From Candidatus Heimdallarchaeota archaeon (GTDB taxonomy: Archaea > Asgardarchaeota > Heimdallarchaeia > Heimdallarchaeales > Kariarchaeaceae), in NCBI GenBank assembly GCA_015522385.1, contig WAMJ01000016.1, positions 1 to 24,697 of the forward strand: a stretch of 24,697 bases of DNA, in the 5' to 3' direction. Positions within the stretch are counted from its first letter, which is position 1; every line of letters begins with the position of its first letter. Below, piece by piece: positions 13,822-21,631 of the stretch. A model generated the notes under the pieces. It saw nothing but the letters and a program-made list of their open reading frames with translations, was not told where the DNA came from and did not search any database. Both the position numbers and the translations under genes were made by a program.

Positions 13822-16440
13822 TTAATGTTCTAACTCAACCTTGGGAAGGATCTTCTCCAACCACTTAGGCATCCACCAATTCCACCGCCCAGCAAGCTTC
13901 ATAGCTGAAGGGAGCAGGATAATCCTCGAAACAGTGGCGTCTATGAAGACTGCAACAGCCATTCCTACACCCATCGTCTTTAAGGTAAGCATCGGGCTAA
14001 GAGCGAAGACGAGGAAGGTTGAGATCATTATGATAGCGGCAGATGAGATGACCCCCGCGGTATGGTGTATCCCATGTGCCACAGAGTAGTCCATGTCTCC
14101 CGATTTCTCGTACTCCTCCTTGATCCGTGAGATAATAAGAATGGAGTAGTCCATTCCAAGTCCGAGGAGAGTCGTAAACAGGAATGTGGGGAGGAAGTAT
14201 GATATCCCCGATATCTCCGCGTTGAACAAGACGAAGCCGAATAGTTCCAGATGATTAAAGTTGCCCTCTTGGAAGACGAAAACCAACGCACCCAGGGCGA
14301 AGAGTATAGAGCCAATGATGGTGAGGATGGACTTGATGGGGAGGATGACGCTCCTGAAGAGTATCAGCAGAGCGAGAAAAATGAGGATGATAGCCACTGT
14401 GAGCATCAGAGGGACATTTCCGTACATCCTTTCACGTGAGTCGTAAAATGAGGCTGCGTATCCTGTTACGTAAGTCTTTTTGATCGCTCCGTCTTTGATA
14501 AGATCTCCGAATATTACCGGAATTTTATCTCGTAGCACTTGGACAAGATCCCATGCAGCCGCGCTACCAGGATCGAGGTTTGAGCTCAGCTCCATCACTA
14601 CTGTATTGTTTCCATTGTCAAAGTTCACGTAATTCTGTATGTATCTGAGGTAATTTGGCGTTTGAGTGTTGTTCACTGTACCAACAATTGTACCATTGCT
14701 AATTATTGGGATTTGAGCAGGCAGACCTAGTATAAGGGATATGTCACTGTACTCAAGATATGTGGTATTTCCGTTGTTTGAGATGACTGATATCGTGGAC
14801 ACCCGCTCAAATGACAGATCTGTTCCTGATTTCTCCCGGTACCCGGTATAGTTCAGAGCCCACGATCCATATTCATTGAGTGAGTCAACTATCCTTGTCG
14901 CAGTAGAGTTGTAGTCTTGCGAAAAGAAGTCCGTGCCCTCTCCCAGATCAAGGACGACACGGTAAGGGTTAACATCTCCAAGGTTGAACTCCCGCTGTAA
15001 GACCTCGAAACCCTCCCTTGACTCGACACCAGGGGGCATGTTCTTCACCAGATCGAATGAAAGATCGACCTGCATTGAGAGGGTGGCAAATGGAACAACC
15101 ATAATGATCCCGATGATCAAGAACGGAATGGAGAACTTCATGACCAAATTTGACCACTTAACCCATATTCCAGTAGTCTCGATAGTTCCCTCTTGGATTT
15201 TTTTGATATCCTTATTGTGACCACTCATGAAGTTTGGCCAGTCGAGTAGGTTCCCGAAAAGTCCGAGTACAGACTTTGTGAAGGTCCGTGTAACGATTAT
15301 AGAAGTGAATACAACAACACTGACTCCTATCGCCATCCCAAATGTGAAATCACTTTGGAGGAGAAGTAGGGATAGGAAGCCAATGATGACGGTGATACCA
15401 GAGTACATGACCGCTGTGCCAGTGGTCTTGTCCGTTCTTACTGCCGCCTCACTCCTGACTTTTCTCATCGTCTCCTTATTCCATGTCCCCTCGGAGAGAT
15501 GTTTGGCTTTCTCTTTCCTGTATTCCTCCCTGTATCTGATCATACTGAATAGATTGTAATCTATAGCAACAGCGATACCAATCATCGCAATGACAGATGG
15601 GAGGAAGTCCGAGATAACAAAGAAATCCAGTTTACCCAGCCACGCCACGATGTAATACGAGGGGAAGAGTGCAGCCACCATCCCTACAATTGGCATTAGC
15701 ACACCCATAGGACTTCTGAAAACGAGGATGAGAATTATGAACGCCAATGCAATTGCGAGGAACTCAGATTCCTCGAATGACTCCTTGCCAGTCCGGGTTA
15801 TATCAGCGAAGTTTGCAGCTTGACCCGTAAGTATTAACTGCATGCCCTCTGCATCCTCTCTTGGGGGCAGGGTCGTCTCGACGATCTGCTCAGCCATCTG
15901 CGCCCCGTATAGAAGGGTCATTTGAGCCAGGGCCACATCATACGGTGCGGTAGTGTTTTCCAGGAGACCCCTGATAATTTCCACGTCATCGGTCATCTTA
16001 GTCCCCGGGTTGTCAAAGTCGAAATCCTCTTCCACAATGTTCATGATAGTGTACCTGTGATCCTTAGAAACAAAGTTCTCCGCGATCTCGTTGGGGAGGT
16101 CGGGATTGGCGATGACAACACTGTCCGTTATCACATAATCATACCCTAGATCCTGCAACTCATCCAAGAGATAGACTGATAGGAACAAAGTGTAGTTCCT
16201 CCATTGGTTGGAAGTAATATCTTCTCCCTCTGGAGCTTCGATGACAACGATGTGGGTGAGATCCGAACCATTCCTATTGAATCTATCTTGAATAAAAGCG
16301 GAACCATGACCCGCCTCAGTATCCGTTTCGATGATGTTCGTAGAGTTCTGAACATCTTCGAAGATGAAGTCGCGGGCACTGATGGTTGCCCCGATGACAA
16401 CTATCCACAATAATATGGTAATTGTATACTTTTTCTTCAT
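13822..16440 (-). CDS. MMPL/RND superfamily transporter
   Basis: An 872-aa polytopic membrane protein with internal duplication. TM1 (about 5-22) is followed by an extracellular domain (about 25-222), TM2-6 (about 223-453), a second extracellular domain (about 455-670) and TM7-12 (about 671-850). Each membrane half carries the MMPL-type fourth-helix motif: 'IAVAIDYNLFSMIRYREEY' near 293 and 'GLGMDYSILIISRIKEEYE' near 763. The Asp in each is the expected proton-relay residue. The family exports lipids, hydrophobic compounds or toxic metabolites using the proton (or sodium) gradient. The substrate is unknown. It is divergent from a winged-helix/methyltransferase-like regulator and shares an operator-bearing intergenic region with it, suggesting inducible efflux. 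Confidence 0.9.
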   Translation of the reverse strand: MKKKYTITILLWIVVIGATISARDFIFEDVQNSTNIIETDTEAGHGSAFIQDRFNRNGSDLTHIVVIEAPEGEDITSNQWRNYTLFLSVYLLDELQDLGYDYVITDSVVIANPDLPNEIAENFVSKDHRYTIMNIVEEDFDFDNPGTKMTDDVEIIRGLLENTTAPYDVALAQMTLLYGAQMAEQIVETTLPPREDAEGMQLILTGQAANFADITRTGKESFEESEFLAIALAFIILILVFRSPMGVLMPIVGMVAALFPSYYIVAWLGKLDFFVISDFLPSVIAMIGIAVAIDYNLFSMIRYREEYRKEKAKHLSEGTWNKETMRKVRSEAAVRTDKTTGTAVMYSGITVIIGFLSLLLLQSDFTFGMAIGVSVVVFTSIIVTRTFTKSVLGLFGNLLDWPNFMSGHNKDIKKIQEGTIETTGIWVKWSNLVMKFSIPFLIIGIIMVVPFATLSMQVDLSFDLVKNMPPGVESREGFEVLQREFNLGDVNPYRVVLDLGEGTDFFSQDYNSTATRIVDSLNEYGSWALNYTGYREKSGTDLSFERVSTISVISNNGNTTYLEYSDISLILGLPAQIPIISNGTIVGTVNNTQTPNYLRYIQNYVNFDNGNNTVVMELSSNLDPGSAAAWDLVQVLRDKIPVIFGDLIKDGAIKKTYVTGYAASFYDSRERMYGNVPLMLTVAIILIFLALLILFRSVILPIKSILTIIGSILFALGALVFVFQEGNFNHLELFGFVLFNAEISGISYFLPTFLFTTLLGLGMDYSILIISRIKEEYEKSGDMDYSVAHGIHHTAGVISSAAIIMISTFLVFALSPMLTLKTMGVGMAVAVFIDATVSRIILLPSAMKLAGRWNWWMPKWLEKILPKVELEH

Positions 16441-16462
16441 GATCTAGTCAGGGAGAAAGTTG

Positions 16463-16472
16463 AATAAAAATA
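16463..16472 (-). promoter_or_regulatory. TATA box of the transporter gene
   Basis: AATATTTTTA on the minus strand is centred about 27 bp from the ATG at 16440 (leaderless). The operator-like site 16471-16490 abuts it, where a bound protein could block TBP/TFB. Confidence 0.45.
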
Positions 16473-16513
16473 TTCGCATGAGTGATGCAATTTTATTCGC
16501 AATATTGCGAATA
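16471..16513. promoter_or_regulatory. Two adjacent operator-like sites (transporter side)
   Basis: A perfect 20-bp palindrome TATTCGCAATATTGCGAATA occupies 16494-16513. Read as half-sites it is TATTCGCA-N4-TGCGAATA. A second TATTCGCA half-site at 16471-16478 has a degenerate partner (to 16490). Site starts are 23 bp apart. They lie directly upstream of the transporter's TATA box. Confidence 0.65.
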
Positions 16514-16613
16514 TCATCAGAATCAGTGATTTCAGAAACCCAACAATCAACTACATATAGATATACGTTGCTTAATTTCAGAGCATAATTTGGAAATAAT
16601 AGTGCAATATTTT

Positions 16614-16633
16614 TAATCGCAAACATGCGAATA
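16614..16633. promoter_or_regulatory. Operator-like site (regulator side)
   Basis: TAATCGCA-AACA-TGCGAATA has the same half-site and the same 4-bp spacer as the palindrome at 16494-16513, with one mismatch. It sits about 20 bp upstream of the TATA element of the regulator gene, suggesting autoregulation. Confidence 0.6.
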
Positions 16634-16652
16634 ACAATGATACTTCCCAAAA

Positions 16653-16661
16653 TAATAATAT
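16653..16661 (+). promoter_or_regulatory. TATA box of the regulator gene
   Basis: TAATAATAT is centred about 27 bp upstream of the ATG at 16684, giving a leaderless message. Confidence 0.45.
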
Positions 16662-16683
16662 AGAAGTAATAAGAACACAGGAT

Positions 16684-17598
16684 ATGGCCCAAAATTCGTT
16701 GGACGAGAATCCTGCATTTAGTGAGGGAATGACATCTAACGAGCAGGGATTAGTTCTCCAGTGGGTAGAATATGAGATCCTGAGGACTGTTGCAAAGGGA
16801 GTGAATACCCTGACCAAAATCCAGTCATTCATAGAGAACAAGTTTTCTAGGATTAGATACTCACAGTCACAGTACTACAGGATCGTTGGAAAGCTGGTAG
16901 ATGGTGAGTACCTCACTTCGGAAATGAGTGACGGGAAGAAAAAGAAATTCACCATTACGGACAAGGGATGGGCAGAACTCGGTCACTTGCAAAAATATGT
17001 CTTCGATTTTATTCAAGAGGCTACAATTATCAAAGACATAACAGGAGAGCTAGTCGTCAATATCTCGAAGATTACAGGATGCCTGAGAAATAAGGATCTA
17101 CTCGCTATATCTCCACAAGCATATTCTCTCCCCTATCTCCAAGATGCATGCCAGTACTGCGAGAATCCCTCGGAGGAAATGAAAAAACCGATTTTTTTGG
17201 CATTGAGAGGGGCAGAGAAGCGTGTGGATGCCCTCCATGAGGGGACAATACAGTACATTGATGCACCGGACGAAAGTGACTGGCTTCCAAAGGACGACAG
17301 TATGGACGTTGTGATAGCTCTGTCAGTCCTTCAGGTGTTCGACCCTGATGTCATCCTGAAGGAGGCGTACAGAGTACTGAGACCAGGAGGGTACTTCGTG
17401 AGCTTGGAGGTGGCCAACAATCTCCCCCATTTTGTCATCAAACTTTACAACGAGATCATCACTCCCGAGGGATGGCAACTTGAGACACCCCTGCTAAGCA
17501 TAAAACAACTGGAGACTATGATACGGGAGGCAGGCTTCGAGGTCTTAGGAACCAAAGTAGAGACAGTATTGACATCAATTCTTGCGAAGAAAGCTTAA
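16684..17598 (+). CDS. Winged-helix regulator fused to a methyltransferase-like domain
   Basis: A 304-aa two-domain protein. Residues about 20-105 form a winged helix of PadR/MarR-like layout ('VEYEILRTVAKGVNTLTKIQ', recognition-helix region 'YSQSQYYRIVGKLVDGEYL', wing 'GKKKKFTITDKGWAEL'). Residues about 135-300 resemble a Methyltransf_11 domain: 'SMDVVIALSVLQVFDP', 'EAYRVLRPGGYFVSLEV' and the final 'MIREAGFEVL'. However, the glycine-rich SAM motif I expected near 173-185 reads 'KKPIFLALRG', so cofactor binding may be altered or lost. ArsR-methyltransferase fusions are known in bacteria; the exact family here is not recognised. Its position next to operator copies and the divergent transporter suggests it controls both, possibly sensing a small molecule through the C-terminal domain. 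Confidence 0.75.
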   Translation: MAQNSLDENPAFSEGMTSNEQGLVLQWVEYEILRTVAKGVNTLTKIQSFIENKFSRIRYSQSQYYRIVGKLVDGEYLTSEMSDGKKKKFTITDKGWAELGHLQKYVFDFIQEATIIKDITGELVVNISKITGCLRNKDLLAISPQAYSLPYLQDACQYCENPSEEMKKPIFLALRGAEKRVDALHEGTIQYIDAPDESDWLPKDDSMDVVIALSVLQVFDPDVILKEAYRVLRPGGYFVSLEVANNLPHFVIKLYNEIITPEGWQLETPLLSIKQLETMIREAGFEVLGTKVETVLTSILAKKA

Positions 17599-17603
17599 CG
17601 AAT

Positions 17604-17616
17604 CTTAAAATATATT
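17604..17616 (+). promoter_or_regulatory. TATA box of the aIF2-beta gene
   Basis: CTTAAAATATATT is centred 26 bp before the ATG at 17636. It supports that start over an upstream TTG at 17615 and shows that the translation cluster has its own promoter just after the regulator gene. Confidence 0.55.
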
Positions 17617-17635
17617 GAGGAGAACAGAGTATCGT

Positions 17636-18067
17636 ATGAGTAGCAAATTTTGGGAAGAGTATGATTACGACGAGGCACTGGACCGCGCGCTCAAGCTTGT
17701 TCCCGAATCAATCCGAGGAGATTCGAGGTTTGAGATCCCGAAGATCAACTCCTCGATAGAGGGGAATAGAACCTTCTTCAAGAACTTTAAGGAGATAGCA
17801 AATTTCTTGAATAGGAAGGAGAGCCACCTGTTAAAGTTCCTGACTACCGAGCTTGGTACAAACGGTAATGTAGAGGGACAACGAGCAATTTTTCAAGGTA
17901 AGCATGGGAAGATGCAGATCTCGAAGGCCATTGACAGGTATTTGAAGAACTATGTATTCTGCGCGACCTGCGGAAAGCCAGATACCGTCTTGGAACTCAA
18001 GGACAGAATCATCATCATGCGCTGTGAAGCATGTGGTGCCACCCAAGCAGTGAGACCGATCAAGTAA
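17636..18067 (+). CDS. Translation initiation factor aIF2 subunit beta
   Basis: A 143-aa protein matching aIF2-beta throughout. It has an N-terminal acidic/aromatic segment 'FWEEYDYDEALDRAL' that docks on aIF2-gamma, a central alpha-beta domain ('NFKEIANFLNRKESHLLKFL', 'GTNGNVEGQRAIFQGKHG'), and a C-terminal zinc ribbon 'CATCGKPDT...RCEACGA' with four cysteines. It belongs to the heterotrimer that delivers initiator Met-tRNA to the small ribosomal subunit. Length is typical (about 135-145). It is first in a tight set: one nucleotide separates its stop from DUF424, which overlaps NMD3. Confidence 0.96.
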   Translation: MSSKFWEEYDYDEALDRALKLVPESIRGDSRFEIPKINSSIEGNRTFFKNFKEIANFLNRKESHLLKFLTTELGTNGNVEGQRAIFQGKHGKMQISKAIDRYLKNYVFCATCGKPDTVLELKDRIIIMRCEACGATQAVRPIK

Positions 18068-18068
18068 G

Positions 18069-18392
18069 ATGACAGAGCTGTTTTTCGCTAAAGTTCACAA
18101 GATCGAGAACGAAGTTCTTATTGCGGTCTGTGACTCGGAGATATCTGGGAGTACATTCAGGCACAATGGTGTGACCATTCGTATCAGTGAGTACTTCTAC
18201 GGTACTGAGGACTACTATGAGAGCGAAATCCTTTCGCTCATTACCGGAGCGACCCAGATCAATATTATGGGTAAGCGGATAACGGAACTCCTGATCAGAG
18301 AGGAGATCATCCACCCAGATTCCGTCCTGTGGATGGAACTCCCAGACGGATCACCAGTGGGTCATGCAATCATGGTGGGTGCTACACAATGA
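18069..18392 (+). CDS. DUF424 family protein
   Basis: A 107-aa protein recognised as the archaeal DUF424 family from its layout: 'FFAKVHKIENEVLIAVCDSE', then 'YGTEDYYESEILSLITGATQ' and the end 'HPDSVLWMELPDGSPVGHAI'. The family is confined to archaea and has no established biochemical role. Its recurrent linkage to aIF2-beta and NMD3, repeated here with a 1-nt gap upstream and a 4-nt ATGA overlap downstream, suggests translational coupling and a part in translation or ribosome assembly (inference). Small, soluble, no zinc ligands. Confidence 0.88.
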   Translation: MTELFFAKVHKIENEVLIAVCDSEISGSTFRHNGVTIRISEYFYGTEDYYESEILSLITGATQINIMGKRITELLIREEIIHPDSVLWMELPDGSPVGHAIMVGATQ

Positions 18393-19444
18393 GGTCTCTG
18401 TTCTGCTCCGTATGTGGTAAGGAGGGAGTTCCCCTACATGATTCATTCTGCTATCAGTGTTACTGGAAGGAGAACCATACAGCCACACTCAAAAAGCCAA
18501 AGATAGGGCTAAATACCTGCTTAACCTGTGGAGCTGTTCTCCTCCCGGGTGGCTGGTCTTCATCCAATACTCCTGAATCATTACCAGACCTATTAGTTGA
18601 TTTTGTAAGAAAGTGGGTAAATACATCTCTGGACAATGAAGTTCGTGCATTCCCAATGAATGACCCAGACTGGGACGATGGTAAACCCCGACTCTCACTC
18701 CTGATCAAAGTGACCGACGAGAGCATCCCTGAATTCCCCCCACATGAAGAGAGCCTTGTTCTGGACATCGACTTCCTCTGGGGGACCTGCGAGATCTGTG
18801 CGAAGAAGTCATCTGGAGGAGACACCATATTCCAGCTCAGAGCTATTGACAGAAATCTCACCAAAGAGGAGGAAGAGTATGTCGAACAGGTCTTCAGAGA
18901 TCAGATCGAGGGCATAGGTGCCGAGAACCCGTACTATTTTGTGTCAGACAAGATAGAGGTCCACAAGGGCTACGACTACAAGTGTGGTTCAAACAGCCTT
19001 GTTGAACATGTCATCGAGATTCTGAAGAAGAAGTGGCTTGCGATTACCTCCGTCAACTACAGCCTCGTGGGAGAGACAAAGGACGGAACGAGGAAGTACC
19101 AGCACACCTATCTCTTCAAGCTTCCGGGTGTTAAACCAGGAGATCTGATATACTATGAGAACTCCGTTTGCAGAGTGGATGTTATCAACTCGGCTGCAAT
19201 TATCGTCACTGATCTGAGGAGCCTTGAGGTCATCCACATTAAGGAGTGGAAAAATCTTCGTCCCATCGATTTCTTCGAGGAACCAACCTATCTTGTTATG
19301 TCTAGGAACTATGATGTATACGAACTGATGGATCTAGGGGATTACCACACGTTTGAGATCAGGGTGGACAATTTTTCCAGAGATTTAGATCTGGGTGAGG
19401 AACAGACCTTCATCCTATACAAGGACCAACTTTACCTCCGATAG
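18389..19444 (+). CDS. NMD3-family ribosome biogenesis protein
   Basis: A 351-aa protein starting at the ATG in an ATGA overlap with DUF424, preceded by a GGTGGGTG Shine-Dalgarno-like run. The N-terminus has the NMD3 zinc fingers: CSVCG (about 6-10), CYQC (about 21-24), 'CLTCGAVLLPGGW' (about 44-56) and 'CEICAKKS' (about 133). The remainder holds the beta domains that in eukaryotic Nmd3 bind the large-subunit tRNA sites ('YYFVSDKIEVHKGYDYKCGS', 'LFKLPGVKPGDLIYYE'). Eukaryotic Nmd3 is the 60S export adaptor. Archaeal homologues lack export signals and presumably act in late large-subunit maturation or anti-association. A zinc-binding cytosolic protein. Confidence 0.93.
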   Translation: MRSLFCSVCGKEGVPLHDSFCYQCYWKENHTATLKKPKIGLNTCLTCGAVLLPGGWSSSNTPESLPDLLVDFVRKWVNTSLDNEVRAFPMNDPDWDDGKPRLSLLIKVTDESIPEFPPHEESLVLDIDFLWGTCEICAKKSSGGDTIFQLRAIDRNLTKEEEEYVEQVFRDQIEGIGAENPYYFVSDKIEVHKGYDYKCGSNSLVEHVIEILKKKWLAITSVNYSLVGETKDGTRKYQHTYLFKLPGVKPGDLIYYENSVCRVDVINSAAIIVTDLRSLEVIHIKEWKNLRPIDFFEEPTYLVMSRNYDVYELMDLGDYHTFEIRVDNFSRDLDLGEEQTFILYKDQLYLR

Positions 19445-19475
19445 ACTAATAACAGAGTTCGAGAAGACAGTGTTG

Positions 19476-20345
19476 ATGTCACGGAATCCAGATGACCCAA
19501 TGGAAGAGGATTTGGATGGAGGGGACGTCGACGGTTTCGACGACAGGATTGACAGGGTTATCGAATCACGATACCGGGAAAAACTGGAGAAGGACCCCGC
19601 AATCTATTCTACACTGGAGACAGTCTTCGATGAGAAGACCCGTCTGATCCTCTTCAAGTACATCCAGAACGGTCTTATCGATGAGGTAGGTGGTGCCATC
19701 TCCACTGGCAAAGAGGCAAATGTCTACTTTTGCCCAGGGGATCCGCCACTGGCATGCAAGATTTACAGAATTGACAGTCCAGCTTTCAGGAAGATGAAAC
19801 AGTACGTAGAAGGAGACTACCGGTTCAAACGATATAAGAGCTCAAGAGTGGGATTCATTCAGGAGTGGGCCAAGAAGGAATTCAAGAACCTAAAACGGTT
19901 GAGAGAGGTTGGCGTGTCCGTCCCCAAGCCCATAGAGGTAGAGAGGAATGTGCTGTTTCTGGAGTTTCTAGGGGATGGAGAAGCTGTCCTTCCCAAACTG
20001 GTAGAAGTCGACATAGAACGCCCTGCCGAACTGTACAAGGAGATCATGGCAGCAATCAGAAAGATGTATCGGGAGGCTAAGCTCGTCCATGGGGATCTAA
20101 GCCCATTTAATGTCCTTTTCAACATTAGAAAGAGGGAATATTATATCATCGATGTATCCCAGTCTGTTCTCCATGATCATCCAGAGGCCGAAACATTTCT
20201 TCTGAGGGATATCACCAACATGAACAACTACTTCGAATCAATGGGTGTGAATGTGATTGAGCTAGCGAAGCTTTACAAGTGGGTTACGGGAGAAGATGCT
20301 GATGAGGGTACAATTCTACGTCTCCTTCATGAGTCATCCAATTAA
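19476..20345 (+). CDS. rio1: RIO1-type serine/threonine kinase/ATPase
   Basis: A 289-aa protein from ATG 19476; a GTG at 19395 in the same frame would overlap NMD3 by 50 nt and add residues not typical of the family. RIO1 signatures are the nucleotide loop 'STGKEANVYFC' (RIO1 type, not the RIO2 type), the lysine in 'ACKIYR', the catalytic loop 'LVHGDLSPFNVL' and the metal-binding 'IIDVSQSVLHDHP'. An acidic N-terminal tail (DDPMEEDLDGGDVDGFDD) precedes the helical cap. In archaea and eukaryotes Rio1 uses ATP hydrolysis to drive late maturation of the small ribosomal subunit. Its place between NMD3 and the Dim2-like KH gene fits this role. Confidence 0.95.
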   Translation: MSRNPDDPMEEDLDGGDVDGFDDRIDRVIESRYREKLEKDPAIYSTLETVFDEKTRLILFKYIQNGLIDEVGGAISTGKEANVYFCPGDPPLACKIYRIDSPAFRKMKQYVEGDYRFKRYKSSRVGFIQEWAKKEFKNLKRLREVGVSVPKPIEVERNVLFLEFLGDGEAVLPKLVEVDIERPAELYKEIMAAIRKMYREAKLVHGDLSPFNVLFNIRKREYYIIDVSQSVLHDHPEAETFLLRDITNMNNYFESMGVNVIELAKLYKWVTGEDADEGTILRLLHESSN

Positions 20346-20423
20346 TCCGATTAGCACTAAGCAACTGGGGCCGCGAGAGAATTGACAAGAAAATTGTAAT
20401 TCATTTTTACTCATCCCATGAAT

Positions 20424-20435
20424 ATACTGCAGTAT
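20424..20435. promoter_or_regulatory. 12-bp palindrome upstream of the HxlR gene
   Basis: ATACTGCAGTAT is a perfect palindrome 37 bp before the HxlR-family start codon, in a 127-bp gap after RIO1. It is a candidate autoregulatory operator for the winged-helix protein; a chance occurrence is possible. Confidence 0.35.
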
Positions 20436-20472
20436 TCGTTACCTTTTTCTACTGCGCTAACTTATATTACAT

Positions 20473-20802
20473 ATGGCGGTGACCCAAGAAAAGAACTACT
20501 GCCCGGTTGCAATCGCAAGCATGGTGCTGAGTTCAAAATGGGATCTCATCCTTATTCACAGTCTCCTCGATCACCCTATGAGGTTCTCCGAGATAAAACG
20601 GAAAATTTCAAATAGCTTTCCTCGGGAACTCACTGCCTCCTCACTCTCCCGGGTTCTACGACGTCTAGAAGCCTCAGGGATTATCCTCAAAAAGATGACA
20701 GAGGGGTGCTCACACCCCACTTACTCCCTTACCCAAAAAGGAAAGGATCTCGAGCCCGTCCTTGACGAGCTCTATCGATGGGGACAGAAGCATATTGGCT
20801 AA
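20473..20802 (+). CDS. HxlR-family winged-helix transcriptional regulator
   Basis: A 109-aa protein with the complete HxlR pattern: 'CPVAIASMVLSSKWDLILIH' (the family's conserved Cys before the K-W motif), 'HPMRFSEIKRKIS', recognition region 'LTASSLSRVLRRLEASGII', wing 'THPTYSLTQKGKDLEPVL' (read in sequence as SHPTYSL) and the ending 'LYRWGQKHIG'. HxlR proteins bind DNA as dimers and often respond to redox or electrophiles through the N-terminal Cys. Its target is unknown, and a 12-bp palindrome just upstream suggests autoregulation. It interrupts an otherwise ribosome-assembly gene cluster between RIO1 and the KH gene. Confidence 0.88.
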   Translation: MAVTQEKNYCPVAIASMVLSSKWDLILIHSLLDHPMRFSEIKRKISNSFPRELTASSLSRVLRRLEASGIILKKMTEGCSHPTYSLTQKGKDLEPVLDELYRWGQKHIG

Positions 20803-20871
20803 ACTACCTACTCTATGTCAAGTAAACGAATTCTTTAGGCCTCACACCATACTGTCAACTCGACGGCAAGG

Positions 20872-20879
20872 ATTAAATA
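20872..20879 (+). promoter_or_regulatory. TATA box of the KH (Dim2-like) gene
   Basis: ATTAAATA is centred about 31 bp before the ATG at 20907. It predicts a leader of only a few nucleotides and separates this gene transcriptionally from the HxlR gene. Confidence 0.45.
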
Positions 20880-20906
20880 CAGAGAAGAACCCTCTAAATC
20901 TTAGCA

Positions 20907-21587
20907 ATGCCACAGTCAACGAACTATGTCAGAGTTCCAAAGAACAGGATAGGTGTAATCATAGGCCCGAAGGGCAGTACGAAGAAAGAGCTGGAGAGGA
21001 CCCTCCAGTGCAAAATAGACGTTGACTCTGACTCCGGTGAAGTAATCATCATACCCAATGAAGATCTGGTAGACCCAGTACTTATGCTAAAATCGGGCGA
21101 GGTCATCAAGGCAATCGGGCGTGGATTCACACCAGCACAGGCACTTAAGCTCCTGAACGATGATTTCTATCTAGAGATTATCCCTCTCAGACAACTGGGA
21201 GGTACCTCTGCAAATGCAATTAGGAGATTGAGATCACGATTGATTGGAACTGGGGGTAAAACGAGGAAGACTATTGAGGAGTACACGAAAGTTTCTATGG
21301 TAATTCTTGGAAATACTGTATCCTTAATTGGACGGTTCACAAGCCTTGTGGATGCAAAGGAGGCAATCAACAAACTTGCTAACGGCGCAAATCACACCTC
21401 AGTATACGCATGGCTTGAAGAAAAGCGGAAGGAGAGAATTCGCAATGAGGAGGATCTGACATGGGACACTGAGGCCCTGAAAAATATCAGTCTTGATGAG
21501 ATGGACGCTCTCTTAAAGAAGGATAAAGGGGAGGAGTTGGACTTGGAGGAGGAATTTGATCAGCTTATTGAGGATGAAAAATCCTAA
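20907..21587 (+). CDS. KH-domain ribosome biogenesis protein, Dim2/Pno1 family
   Basis: A 226-aa protein with two KH domains. KH1 (about 5-85) has its GxxG loop as 'IIGPKGSTKKELE'. KH2 (about 90-170) has 'LIGTGGKTRKTIEEYTKVSM', followed by 'SLVDAKEAINKLANGANHTSVYAWLE'. An acidic tail (about 190-226, 'KGEELDLEEEFDQLIEDEKS') is unusually long. Archaeal Dim2 binds the 3' end region of small-subunit rRNA and interacts with aIF2-alpha. It belongs functionally with RIO1 nearby and with aIF2-beta at the start of the cluster. Soluble, RNA-binding. Confidence 0.92.
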   Translation: MPQSTNYVRVPKNRIGVIIGPKGSTKKELERTLQCKIDVDSDSGEVIIIPNEDLVDPVLMLKSGEVIKAIGRGFTPAQALKLLNDDFYLEIIPLRQLGGTSANAIRRLRSRLIGTGGKTRKTIEEYTKVSMVILGNTVSLIGRFTSLVDAKEAINKLANGANHTSVYAWLEEKRKERIRNEEDLTWDTEALKNISLDEMDALLKKDKGEELDLEEEFDQLIEDEKS

Positions 21588-21601
21588 TCCCAATCAGTGA
21601 T

Positions 21602-21609
21602 TTTTAATA
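21602..21609 (+). promoter_or_regulatory. TATA box of the carbamate kinase gene
   Basis: TTTTAATA is centred 26-27 bp before the TTG at 21632, supporting this non-ATG start and a leaderless message. Confidence 0.5.
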
Positions 21610-21631
21610 CAGAACGTCGAGAGTACATACC

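Noticed and set aside
16471..16633. CRISPR-like or mobile-element repeats
   Set aside because: The repeated units are short palindromes in a divergent promoter, without spacers, terminal repeats or a transposase; operator sites explain them.
18329..18388. Upstream extension of the NMD3 frame
   Set aside because: It would overlap DUF424 by 64 nt and precede the conserved zinc-finger start; the ATGA overlap with a GGTGGGTG site is the better start.
19395..19475. Upstream GTG start for RIO1
   Set aside because: It adds 27 residues encoded inside the end of NMD3 that do not look like the family's N-terminus; ATG 19476 is preferred, although neither start has a clear ribosome site.
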